Of a DNA stretch of 64,000 nt, positions 1 to 7,152 are shown piece by piece (the first letter of the stretch is position 1; every line of letters starts with the position of its first letter). Made by a program: the position numbers and the translations under genes. The stretch spans positions 107,405 through 171,404 of the forward strand of contig NZ_CP017639.1 in NCBI RefSeq assembly GCF_001767255.1, written 5' to 3'. The stretch is from Corynebacterium sp. NML98-0116. Lineage in GTDB: Bacteria; Actinomycetota; Actinomycetes; Mycobacteriales; Mycobacteriaceae. The notes beneath the pieces were generated by a model. The model saw nothing but the letters and a program-made list of their open reading frames with translations, was not told the origin of the DNA and did not search any database.

Positions 1-42
1 GGTGGCGGTACAGCACGTTCCGGAGGCACTCCGATAGCGAGG

Positions 43-100
43 CGCAATTCTGTTCACAAAATCGCTAAGGACAGTTTTCGACACCTTCCGCCCAAGCTTC
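43..100 (+). repeat. Copy 1 of interspersed repeat with TGTTCACAAAATC core
   Basis: The block GCAATTCTGTTCACAAAATC followed by a degenerate tail ending in CACCTTCCGCCC recurs near 7077, 15253 and 23078, and inverted near 6090. It lies in non-coding DNA upstream of the permease gene. No open frame. Function unknown; a repeated intergenic element is all that can be stated. Confidence 0.6.
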
Positions 101-189
101 CGCGCAGCTGGCCGTCGATAAGTTAGCTCAATTTCATTCATCGGCTAAGGTGTGTGGGGTCACATTATTGTCGAGCGAGAGAGGATTTC

Positions 190-1551
190 ATGAGCGAGCG
201 CGCCACGGACCCCGTACCTTTCAGCAGCGAGCACCAGGAGGTTGCCGCTGACGAGTTCGAGCTGGAGAACCTCACACCGGCGGACAAGCGCGAGATCCGC
301 CGTACGCGCCGAGCCCCGTCTCCGGACGGTAGTACCTGGTCGTGGGCGATTACGCTGTTCGGCACCGCCGTCGGCGCCGGAATCCTCTTCCTGCCTATCG
401 ACGCCGGCTCCTTCGGCTTCTGGCCCCTCCTGCTTGCGACGATTCTGGTTGGACCAATGGTGTTTTTCTCGCATCGGATGTATTCGAGGATTGTGTCGGC
501 GTCGCCGGTGAAGGGCCTGGACGTGCTGCAGGTCATCACTTCCCTGGCTGGGCGGAAGCGTGGCCTGGCCACGGCGCTGATGTATTGGCTCGCCATCTAC
601 CCCATCGTGCTGATTTATGGCGTTTCGGTGACGAACACGATGGACAGTTTCATCGTGAACCAGATGGGCGGCCCGCACGTGGACCGTTGGCTGCTGGCCA
701 CGATTTGCGTCGGCGTGATGACGGGCGCCTACGCCCTCGGCAAGAAGGCGACGCTGTGGTTCGCGAATCTGCTGGTGTATCCGCTGATCGTGGCGCTCGC
801 TGCCGTCTCCCTGTACTTGATTCCGTACTGGGATCTGGAGAGTTTCATGGCGTACAAGTCGGATGTGCCGCTGTGGAAGGCGATGCTGTTTGTGCTGCCT
901 GTGCTGGTGTTTTCCTTTTCGCATATGGCGGCGGTGTCGCAGTCGGCGTTGGATGTGCAGAAGTCGCACGACGGTGATGTGGCCGGTACGGAGAAGGAGG
1001 TCTCCAAGATTGAGTTGATCACTTGTACGCTCCTGGTCAGCTTCACGATGTTCTTCGTCTGGTCCTGCACGCTCGCCCTCGGCGCGGATGGCATGGCCGC
1101 CGTGCGCGAGGAGAACATTCCGGTCCTTTCCTACTTCGCCAACACGACGAATGCCCCGTTCATGGCGGTGGTGACTCCGGTGGTCGCGCTGTGTGCGATT
1201 GCGTCGTCGTACTTCGGGCACATGCTTGGCACGGAGGAGGGCACGCAGTATTTGCTGCGCGCGGTCGCGCCGAAGGCTTCGGAGAAGTGGAATCCGCGTG
1301 CGGTCCGCGCGGGCATCTATCTCTTCGTCTTCGTATCGACGGTCGCTGTCGCCATCTTCAACCCGTCAATCCTGGATTTGATTTCGGTCGTCGGCGGTCT
1401 CTTCATTACTTTGCTGGTCTACATCGTGCCGATGCTCCTCTTCCGCCACGCGACCGCCTTCCGTCATTACGCCAACCAGCCGGAGGCGATCTTCGTGTTC
1501 GGCCTGGGCATCGTGATTATTTGCGTGACGGTCTGGCAGATGGTGGCGTAG
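190..1551 (+). CDS. HAAAP-family (SdaC-like) amino acid permease
   Basis: Predicted integral membrane permease of the hydroxy/aromatic amino acid permease family, which imports serine, threonine or aromatic amino acids by cation symport. After a charged N-terminal tail of about 50 residues the first membrane segment carries the family glycine signature GTAVGAGILFLP (residues 58-69); about eleven hydrophobic segments follow, ending in a hydrophobic helix. Length of 453 residues fits the family. I chose ATG 190, preceded by GAGAGAGGA, over the upstream GTG 154, which has no ribosome site. It stands alone between a repeat and a toxin-antitoxin operon. The substrate cannot be read from the sequence; serine or threonine is the best guess from family resemblance. 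Confidence 0.85.
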   Translation: MSERATDPVPFSSEHQEVAADEFELENLTPADKREIRRTRRAPSPDGSTWSWAITLFGTAVGAGILFLPIDAGSFGFWPLLLATILVGPMVFFSHRMYSRIVSASPVKGLDVLQVITSLAGRKRGLATALMYWLAIYPIVLIYGVSVTNTMDSFIVNQMGGPHVDRWLLATICVGVMTGAYALGKKATLWFANLLVYPLIVALAAVSLYLIPYWDLESFMAYKSDVPLWKAMLFVLPVLVFSFSHMAAVSQSALDVQKSHDGDVAGTEKEVSKIELITCTLLVSFTMFFVWSCTLALGADGMAAVREENIPVLSYFANTTNAPFMAVVTPVVALCAIASSYFGHMLGTEEGTQYLLRAVAPKASEKWNPRAVRAGIYLFVFVSTVAVAIFNPSILDLISVVGGLFITLLVYIVPMLLFRHATAFRHYANQPEAIFVFGLGIVIICVTVWQMVA

Positions 1552-1582
1552 TACGGCGGGTTGCACGTTTATGGTGTGGATG

Positions 1583-1600
1583 TTACAGTTATAAGTGTAA
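1583..1600. promoter_or_regulatory. Palindromic operator overlapping the TA promoter
   Basis: An 18-base palindrome (TTACAGTTATAAGTGTAA, mismatched only at positions 6 and 13) covers a -10-like TATAAG, 22 bases before the antitoxin start codon; a strong GGAGGTGA ribosome site follows. Its position over the promoter fits autoregulation by the downstream HTH antitoxin, as is usual for type II toxin-antitoxin operons. Function is inferred. Confidence 0.6.
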
Positions 1601-1621
1601 ACCCTCTGGAGGTGAAGCGCT

Positions 1622-2032
1622 GTGACAACGAAAACTAATCCGGCAATTGAGGTCACTCAAGCTGTCGAGCAGCAGGCCAGCCAGGTCGTGGCTAACCCCG
1701 AAACGTTTCATGATGCCGTGCGCGGTACGTTTCCACCTGCATTAGCCTCATTTATCGAGTCCATCTTGGCCAGGGTCGCGCGCGGAGAGAGCGTCGCGCT
1801 TTCCCGCCCCTCCGAGATACTCACCACCACTGAGGCCGCTGAGTATCTCGGGATCTCTCGGCCGACTCTGATGAAACGGATTCGAGAAGGCGAAATCGAT
1901 TACTTCAAAGCCGGGTCACACACGCGGCTTCGCAGGGAAGACGTCGTCGCATACTTGCAGCGGTGCCGTGCGCGCGCACGGCACGAGTTCGATGCGATTC
2001 GAGAGCTCGATAATGAGATCGAAGGCCTGTGA
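1622..2032 (+). CDS. Excisionase-type HTH antitoxin
   Basis: 136-residue protein starting at GTG 1622 after the strong ribosome site GGAGGTGA. The N-terminal half is unassigned; residues about 67-114 form a MerR/excisionase-type winged HTH (LTTTEAAEYLGISRPTLMKR, then a segment ending RREDVVAYLQR). The stop overlaps the next start by four bases (GTGA), so the two are translationally coupled. DNA-binding antitoxins of this kind commonly precede PIN-domain toxins and repress their own operon. The palindrome at 1583-1600 is the likely operator. Antitoxin function is inferred from pairing with the downstream PIN gene. Confidence 0.8.
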   Translation: MTTKTNPAIEVTQAVEQQASQVVANPETFHDAVRGTFPPALASFIESILARVARGESVALSRPSEILTTTEAAEYLGISRPTLMKRIREGEIDYFKAGSHTRLRREDVVAYLQRCRARARHEFDAIRELDNEIEGL

Positions 2033-2613
2033 GTATTCCAGTCCTTTTTGACGCTAACGTCTGGTACTTGCGCACTCTCACCGACTGGTGCTTCCTTCTC
2101 TTCCTGGGCTCTGATAAAGATGTCGAGCCACCATTCTTTCCAGTGTGGACCGAGGGTATTATCGCCGAAGCTCAGTATCATTTGCGCAGAAATAACCCAC
2201 ACGCTCCCGAGGGTGCTATTTCAAAACGCTTCAAGCGAATTCGCGGTGCGGTGGCGGAATGGGAAATCTCCGGTTTTGCTGTTGGCAAGTATGGGTACGC
2301 GGACATTCATGATCATCACGTTCTCAGCGCTGCCGTGGCTGGCAACGTCCAGTACGTCGTCACCAGCGACAGGGGACTCGTTGACTATGTTGGCTCACAG
2401 CAGTTTCTGTTTGACGTGGTGACTCCGGATGATTTCTTTTGCCACATTTTTGAGGCGTTCCCAGGGCTTTGTAAGAGGGTGGCGCAGGAAAACGAGGCTT
2501 ATTGGGAGAAGGTGAAGGGCATCAAAGCGGCGGACCGGCCGATAACTGCTGTAATGCTAGAGCGCTCGGGCTGTCCGAATTTCGCAACGGTTATTGATTA
2601 CGTTTTAAGATAG
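2029..2613 (+). CDS. PIN-domain ribonuclease toxin
   Basis: 194-residue PIN-domain protein. The acidic metal-binding positions are recognisable: D8 in VLFDANVWYL, an acidic residue in TEGIIAEAQ, the DIHDHHVLSAAV segment and TSDRG in the fourth motif. PIN toxins cleave RNA using Mg or Mn ions and are held inactive by their antitoxin. It starts at GTG 2029 inside the antitoxin stop codon, the usual coupled VapBC-like layout, although the antitoxin here is excisionase-like rather than AbrB-like. The C-terminal 60 residues extend beyond the minimal PIN fold. The RNA target cannot be predicted. A GC-rich hairpin follows at 2617-2634. Confidence 0.8.
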   Translation: MSIPVLFDANVWYLRTLTDWCFLLFLGSDKDVEPPFFPVWTEGIIAEAQYHLRRNNPHAPEGAISKRFKRIRGAVAEWEISGFAVGKYGYADIHDHHVLSAAVAGNVQYVVTSDRGLVDYVGSQQFLFDVVTPDDFFCHIFEAFPGLCKRVAQENEAYWEKVKGIKAADRPITAVMLERSGCPNFATVIDYVLR

Positions 2614-2616
2614 TGG

Positions 2617-2680
2617 GCACGGTCGGTGCCGTGCAGCAAATTCCATTGTGGACTGTTTGCGACCTGGACGTTTCAGAATC
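2617..2680. repeat. Hairpin plus partial R1-type intergenic repeat
   Basis: GCACGG/CCGTGC form a short hairpin directly after the toxin stop. It is followed by CAAATTCC and GCGACCTGG, two blocks that recur in the intergenic repeats at 4735, 28225 and 33540. It may act as a terminator, but no T run follows. Confidence 0.4.
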
Positions 2681-2704
2681 GCTCCTCCACCCCGGTAGGT
2701 AAAA

Positions 2705-2835
2705 CCCCAGGTAATTCTTTTTAGGACCATTTTAAGGCTCTGAAAGATATCGGAAAGATATCACGCGCCGAGAAGTGGCAATTCTGGCCGTTTGTGCAGG
2801 TCAGAGAATTGTTTCGATATCTTTCTATCTCTTTC
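2705..2835. repeat. Downstream copy of 131-bp repeat flanking AlbA_2 gene A
   Basis: Direct repeat of the element at 4586-4717, roughly three quarters identical by eye. Both begin CCCCAGGTAATTCTTTT, carry GAAAGATATCGGAAAGATAT in the left half, share TTTGTGCAGGTCAG in the middle, and end TTTCGATATCTTTCTAT plus CTTTC. The left and right arms are inverted repeats of each other, so each copy can form a hairpin of about 20 bp with a loop of about 45 bases. This copy abuts the stop codon of gene A, which overlaps its last base. Confidence 0.75.
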
Positions 2836-4568
2836 TACGCCCGAATCCAACGGGTGCCGCGGCCTCGCGGAGGACCATCCGGGTCGATCTTCGCGCGCCC
2901 GAGGCTGCGCAAGTGTCGAAGGATCCGGCCTGCTTCGGCGACGCTGACACCGGTCTGGTCGGCGATGTCGGCGGATTGGAGTGCGGCACCGTCGTGGAGT
3001 TTGGCCTCGATCCATTCCTGGACGCTCACGGTGGCCAGGTCGCCGGGTTGTCCCAGGTTAAGGAGTTTCCGGGCTTCACCGCTGAGGGTCCACTCGTCGG
3101 CGTCGGTGACGGGGTCGAGAAGGCCGCGGGCGACGAGGTCGTCCATAAGCTCATGTACCTCAAGGGTAGTGAGCTGGGTTTTCTGTGCAGCCGTTGTTGC
3201 TGTAATGAGCGGCGCGGAGTTGAGGTGCCAGAGCACAATCAGTGCCGCAACACTATCGACGACCTCCTCGCCGAAACGCTCCGAAAGCTTCCGCAAGCCC
3301 TTGATGAAGTTGGTATCTGGCTGCTGCGCTGCTAGCACCACCTGCACATTTGCCTCGGTCGCGGTTACCTCCGGGGCGCTGCGGCCGGTGCGGATCATGG
3401 TGGTCCACATGCGGTCGAAACCGCGCGAGCTTTCCTCTGCGAGGCCGAGCGTGCGCATCGCTGCCATGAGTCGATTGTTCCGTGGCACTGAGGGCGTCGA
3501 TAGCAATGTATCAACCGTTACGCCTGGTGGGAGAGGTCCCGGAGAAGTGATCTTGAGCGTGCGGTTCGTTTGCTCGACCACTACTGGGCCGGGCAGGCGC
3601 CAGTCGCGGTGAATGAATGCGTTCGAGACGGCCTCGTCGACTGCCTGCGACGGGAACCTACTGATGGCGACTTCCTCACCATCTGCAAACTGCACGCGCT
3701 CAATCTCGCGGTCACCATTTTCCGCAATCAGACGTCGCAGGCGTGGCAACGCCAGCAGCAGAGGGTCTGAAATGAGCGTGGCCTGCGGTTCTTGCCCTGG
3801 GATGCTGCGCCACAGGTGGCGGACCACCACGTCTGTCGGGTTTGGTTGGGCGAGGAGGATTTCGGCGGCGCGCTTGAGTTGGCCGTCGTCACGCATGAGC
3901 CCGAGCTCTCGAAGCAGGCCAGTGGTGGTCTGCGGGACTGCCGCGTCTGAGCCCCGCGAGCGGCGATGCTCCCGCAGCATCCGCCGAGCCTCCTCGATGA
4001 CGGGAAGTTGCAGGTCATCGACAGTGATATCGGCTGGGTCGTTCGAATAGTCAGGGTCTCGCCGCGCGGCATCAATCGCTCGGCGTAGCTCCTCTGTCAT
4101 CGGCTGGCACGAGAACTGCGAGTCCGCCGTCCGCCTTTTCGCCGCACCATCACCCCGCGTGTACAGCGCACGAGCTTCCGGCACGTGAATCACTACAAGC
4201 CGAGCACCCCACGCATACACCGCTGTGACCTGCACATTCATGTTCGGCTTCGTGCCATTGAAGATTCTGCGGGCAATGTCCTCCTCGCCCAGCTCAGTGC
4301 CAGTGAATGCGCCCGCGCCGGGAGTCCGGTCCGCAACGCCGACAACAATGTGCCCCGTCGCCGCCTCGCTGTTGGCCATACAAATAGCCTCATTCAACAG
4401 CTTCTCGACGAGCTTCGCCCTCCCGCCCTTCCCCTCACGAGCAGTGGGATCCTCCTTGAATTCCAAAATCAGCGACTCTTGCGAGTCCGCCGTCGCTCCA
4501 TCATGAATCGCCTCCAGCGCTAAACGAACATACGAGGGGAGCGCGTCCCAAGCTGATTCCGTGACCAT
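2835..4568 (-). CDS. AlbA_2 + HATPase_c_4 protein (gene A)
   Basis: 577-residue predicted ATP-binding, DNA-binding protein of the COG2865 type. Residues about 33-140 match the AlbA_2 (Schlafen-like) domain, with LEFKED and the glycine strand GHIVVGVAD. Residues about 300-400 match the GHKL-type HATPase_c_4 domain, with AVDEAVSNAFIHRDW (309-323) and SSRGFDRMW. The C-terminus is winged-helix-like. Gene B (7153-8871) has the same architecture but low identity. A TACAAT -10 box sits seven bases before ATG 4568, suggesting a leaderless transcript, and the upstream repeat covers the -35 area. Such proteins are called transcriptional regulators or defence-associated ATPases; the role is unproven. 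Repeats on both sides are unusual for the family. Confidence 0.75.
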   Translation of the reverse strand: MVTESAWDALPSYVRLALEAIHDGATADSQESLILEFKEDPTAREGKGGRAKLVEKLLNEAICMANSEAATGHIVVGVADRTPGAGAFTGTELGEEDIARRIFNGTKPNMNVQVTAVYAWGARLVVIHVPEARALYTRGDGAAKRRTADSQFSCQPMTEELRRAIDAARRDPDYSNDPADITVDDLQLPVIEEARRMLREHRRSRGSDAAVPQTTTGLLRELGLMRDDGQLKRAAEILLAQPNPTDVVVRHLWRSIPGQEPQATLISDPLLLALPRLRRLIAENGDREIERVQFADGEEVAISRFPSQAVDEAVSNAFIHRDWRLPGPVVVEQTNRTLKITSPGPLPPGVTVDTLLSTPSVPRNNRLMAAMRTLGLAEESSRGFDRMWTTMIRTGRSAPEVTATEANVQVVLAAQQPDTNFIKGLRKLSERFGEEVVDSVAALIVLWHLNSAPLITATTAAQKTQLTTLEVHELMDDLVARGLLDPVTDADEWTLSGEARKLLNLGQPGDLATVSVQEWIEAKLHDGAALQSADIADQTGVSVAEAGRILRHLRSLGRAKIDPDGPPRGRGTRWIRA

Positions 4569-4574
4569 GTGGCA

Positions 4575-4582
4575 GATTGTAC
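4575..4582 (-). promoter_or_regulatory. -10 box for leaderless gene A transcript
   Basis: On the minus strand TACAAT lies seven bases upstream of the ATG of AlbA_2 gene A, and no ribosome site is present. This is the classic actinobacterial leaderless arrangement. The repeat at 4586-4717 begins immediately upstream, over the expected -35 and activator or repressor region. Confidence 0.5.
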
Positions 4583-4585
4583 ATT

Positions 4586-4717
4586 CCCCAGGTAATTCTT
4601 TTCGGAGCCAATTTTGGGAGTTGAAAGATATCGGAAAGATATAGGGAGCCTGGAAGCCTCGCCGAAATGTTATTTGTGCAGGTCAGCAATTTGTTTCGAT
4701 ATCTTTCTATATCTTTC
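4586..4717. repeat. Upstream copy of repeat flanking AlbA_2 gene A
   Basis: Second copy of the element at 2705-2835, in the same orientation. It contains the arms GAAAGATATCGGAAAGATAT and CGATATCTTTCTATATCTTTC, which are inverted repeats. It sits directly on the promoter of gene A, so it could be an operator. A duplicate at the 3' end of the gene is not explained by simple autoregulation. Confidence 0.75.
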
Positions 4718-4734
4718 GGTGTGAGGGCGCCGGG

Positions 4735-4935
4735 TGCACCAAATTCCACCTCGCGCAATCAGCGACCTGGCCTTTTACCCTCCAGCCCCGCCAAAAACCC
4801 GGGTTCTGGTGCACAGCTAATTGCTAGAAACCCTTTCGCCAGCGGAGCCAGTGCCAAAGGACGCACCCGAAAATTCACGACCTGGGAAAACAGCCGTTTC
4901 CAAAACCGAAATTGCGTCCTTTGGCACTCGCTCCC
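4735..4935. repeat. R1-type intergenic inverted repeat, single copy
   Basis: Begins GCACCAAATTCC with a GCGACCTGG core. Perfect 16-base arms AGTGCCAAAGGACGCA (4850-4865) and TGCGTCCTTTGGCACT (4913-4928) enclose a second CGACCTGGGAAAA block. The same modules recur at 28225-28804 and 33540-33800. No coding potential. It fills the gap upstream of ddh; its role is unknown. Confidence 0.65.
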
Positions 4936-5099
4936 TGTGACCAAGCCACCAGCAAGCCACCAACAAGCCACCAACCTGCCACCAACCCGTCGTGCGCATT
5001 CCCTCACAACCGATGTGCGAGTAAAGTAGGCCCGTAATTTATGGGCAAACAGCCCAGAAGCCACGAGCCCAAAGGGCCACGAGGAAAGGGAGGCGCATT

Positions 5100-6056
5100 A
5101 TGCGTGTTGGCATTGTCGGCTATGGAAACTTGGGCAAGAGCGTGGAGCAGCTGGTGAAGCTGCAGCCGGATATGGAGTTGTCGGCGATCTTCTCGCGCCG
5201 CAGCAAGCTGGACACGGACACCCGCGTGTTGCCGGTGGCGGAGTTTGGCCAGTACAAGGACGAGATTGACGTCGCGATTCTGTGCCTGGGTTCGGCGACG
5301 GATATTCCGGAGCAGGCGCCGGAGTTTGCGAAGTACGTGCCTACCGTGGACACCTACGATAACCACCGTGACATCCCACGTCATCGCAAGGCGATGGACG
5401 AGGTCGCGCGCGAGCACAACACGGTGTCCATCGTTTCCACTGGTTGGGACCCGGGCATGTTCTCGTTGAACCGCGCGATGGCGGAGGCAATTCTGCCGAA
5501 TGCGCAGCAGCACACGTTCTGGGGCCCGGGCTTGTCGCAGGGTCACTCGGATGCGGTGCGCAGGATTGAGGGCGTCGCGAAGGGTGTGCAGTACACGATC
5601 CCAGCGCCGGATGCGTTGGATCGCGCGCGCCGCGGCGAGACCGAGGGTCTCGACGGCAAGTCCGCCCACAAGCGCGTCGTTTACATCGTGCCGGAGGATG
5701 GCGCCGACACCGCCGCCATCGAGCACACCATCCGCACGATGCCGGACTACTTCGTCGGCTACGAGGTAGAGGTCAACTTTATTGACGACGCCACCTTCGT
5801 CCGCGAGCATTCCGGCATGCCGCACGGCGGTCACGTGATCACCACTGGTGGCGTCGGCGAGAACCACCAGCTTGTCGAGTACACCCTGGAACTCTCCAGC
5901 AACCCCGACTTCACCGGCGCCGTCGCCGTCGCGTACGCGCGCGCGGCTGCCCGCCTCGCGGAGGATGGCAAGTCGGGCGCGTTCACGGTGTTGGAGGTCC
6001 CGCCGTACCTGCTCTCCCCGGTCGCTCTCGACGACCTGATCGCCCGCGACGTCTAA
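5100..6056 (+). CDS. ddh: meso-diaminopimelate D-dehydrogenase
   Basis: NADPH-dependent enzyme that reductively aminates tetrahydrodipicolinate to meso-diaminopimelate in one step, bypassing the succinylase branch. It feeds both lysine and the peptidoglycan cross-bridge; cytosolic. The 318 residues match the corynebacterial enzyme nearly end to end: Rossmann motif GIVGYGNLG at the N-terminus, then SATDIPEQAP, TVDTYDNHRDIPRHR, STGWDPGMFS, WGPGLSQGHSDA, MPDYFVGYEVEVNFID, MPHGGHVITTG and the C-terminal LSPVALDDLIARDV. ATG 5100 is preceded by GAAAGGGAGG. It is monocistronic, with an R1 repeat upstream and a TGTTCACA element downstream. Confidence 0.97.
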   Translation: MRVGIVGYGNLGKSVEQLVKLQPDMELSAIFSRRSKLDTDTRVLPVAEFGQYKDEIDVAILCLGSATDIPEQAPEFAKYVPTVDTYDNHRDIPRHRKAMDEVAREHNTVSIVSTGWDPGMFSLNRAMAEAILPNAQQHTFWGPGLSQGHSDAVRRIEGVAKGVQYTIPAPDALDRARRGETEGLDGKSAHKRVVYIVPEDGADTAAIEHTIRTMPDYFVGYEVEVNFIDDATFVREHSGMPHGGHVITTGGVGENHQLVEYTLELSSNPDFTGAVAVAYARAAARLAEDGKSGAFTVLEVPPYLLSPVALDDLIARDV

Positions 6057-6089
6057 CTCACGGGTAGAAGGTGCCGCAAAAGGCCCTTA

Positions 6090-6112
6090 GAGATTTTGTG
6101 AACAGATTTGCA
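6090..6112 (-). repeat. Inverted copy of the TGTTCACAAAATC repeat
   Basis: On the minus strand this reads GCAAATCTGTTCACAAAATC followed by TCT, matching the copy at 23078 almost exactly. It forms the left half of the inverted repeat at 6097-6130. Confidence 0.5.
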
Positions 6113-6130
6113 CATGCAGATCTGTTCACA
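6097..6130. promoter_or_regulatory. Inverted repeat upstream of SxxK secreted protein gene
   Basis: Perfect 11-base arms TGTGAACAGAT and ATCTGTTCACA separated by 12 bases, 56 bases before the start codon at 6186. It could be an operator or the ddh terminator; the left arm belongs to the TGTTCACAAAATC repeat family. No T run follows on the plus strand apart from TTTTT after CACA. Confidence 0.4.
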
Positions 6131-6185
6131 TTTTTCTGACTCTTCTGGCTACACTTCCTGGAAGTGGCATTTTCAGGAGGCCCCT

Positions 6186-6983
6186 GTGAAGAAGTTCATT
6201 GCCCTGTTTATCGCGTTCGTGCTCGCAGTTCTTGTAGCGCCGAGTGCTTCGGCGATCTCCGTGCGTGGCGACGCCGCTTCGCCCCGATCCGCAGTTGCTG
6301 TGGTGCATGCGGGTGGGGGAGTGGAGGCGTCGAGAAATGGGTGGGAGGCGCGGCCGGCGCTGAGCCTGAGCAAGCTCTACCTGGGCTATTGGGTGCTGTA
6401 CCACGGGGCGCCGCGGCATAAGGCGATGGTGGAGGAGATGGTGCGCACCTCGAGCGATGGCATCGCGAGCGTTCTCGATGCGGCGTACCCGCAGGCCATT
6501 GATGCGATCGCGCGCGACTTCAAACTGAGTGCCACTCAACGGCGTGGCAATTGGGGATTGGCGAGTACGTCGGCGGTGGACGTCGCGAGGTTTGTGCAGG
6601 CCATCAGGCACGATCCGGTAGCTGCGCCACTGCTGCGTGGCATGGCGCACGCGGCACCCGTCGCCGCGGATGGCTTCCCGCAGAACTACGGCACCTCGAG
6701 ACTGCCCGGTGTGCAGGGCACGAAGTTCGGCTGGGCCGACGACCGGCGCAGCTCCACCGCGACGGTTAGTTACGGTGCCGGGTTCGCGGTCGCGGTGCTC
6801 ACGTACGGTGATGTGCATGCGAACACGGTCGATGCGCAGCGTGCCGTCGATACCTCGGTGATGCCGGGGCCGAGCGGTGGCCGACGAGTTGTTGATATGT
6901 TGCCGCCGCAGACGCCGAACGAGATCAGGAACCTGGTTCCGAAGCATTGGGAGGTCCCGGCGGGCTCGTCGGTGCCGTGGTAA
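6186..6983 (+). CDS. Secreted SxxK (beta-lactamase/transpeptidase-like) protein
   Basis: 265-residue secreted protein. It has a Sec signal peptide (MKKFIALFIAFVLAVLVAPS then ASA), so export is expected. After it lie a candidate serine-acyl motif SLSK (in ALSLSKLYLGYW) and a later TKFGW resembling the KTG/KxG triad, so a beta-lactamase-like fold is plausible. The middle motif, usually SxN, reads SSDGIAS, so catalytic competence is uncertain. GTG 6186 is favoured by AGGAGG seven bases upstream and by the clean signal peptide. Many corynebacteria encode similar secreted proteins of unknown role. The substrate is not known; cell-wall peptides are possible. Confidence 0.65.
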   Translation: MKKFIALFIAFVLAVLVAPSASAISVRGDAASPRSAVAVVHAGGGVEASRNGWEARPALSLSKLYLGYWVLYHGAPRHKAMVEEMVRTSSDGIASVLDAAYPQAIDAIARDFKLSATQRRGNWGLASTSAVDVARFVQAIRHDPVAAPLLRGMAHAAPVAADGFPQNYGTSRLPGVQGTKFGWADDRRSSTATVSYGAGFAVAVLTYGDVHANTVDAQRAVDTSVMPGPSGGRRVVDMLPPQTPNEIRNLVPKHWEVPAGSSVPW

Positions 6984-7021
6984 GGCGAGGTCCTGACCAG
7001 CCATTACGAGAATAGAGGGGG

Positions 7022-7068
7022 CTAATCGTCCAAGGTTTCGACGTTTCAGGAAAACCTTGGGAGATTAG
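7022..7068. repeat. 47-bp palindrome, downstream copy for AlbA_2 gene B
   Basis: CTAATC, two bases, CCAAGGTTT, a centre of 13 bases, then AAACCTTGG, two bases, GATTAG. The same palindrome with substitutions mostly in the non-palindromic positions lies at 8910-8956. The pair brackets gene B. This copy is 84 bases beyond the gene's stop codon. Confidence 0.8.
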
Positions 7069-7076
7069 GGGCAGGC

Positions 7077-7130
7077 GCAATTCTGTTCACAAAATCCCGA
7101 GCAAACTTGGCAACACACCTTCCACCCCGG
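7077..7130 (+). repeat. Copy of TGTTCACAAAATC repeat
   Basis: Contains GCAATTCTGTTCACAAAATC and a tail CCGAGCAAACTTGG...CACACCTTCC, matching 15253-15305 closely. It lies between gene B and its downstream palindrome. Confidence 0.6.
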
Positions 7131-7152
7131 AACCCCGAAACCCGCACCACTA

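Noticed and set aside
160..1221. 353-codon minus-strand frame under the permease
   Set aside because: His/Arg-rich shadow of a clear membrane protein gene.
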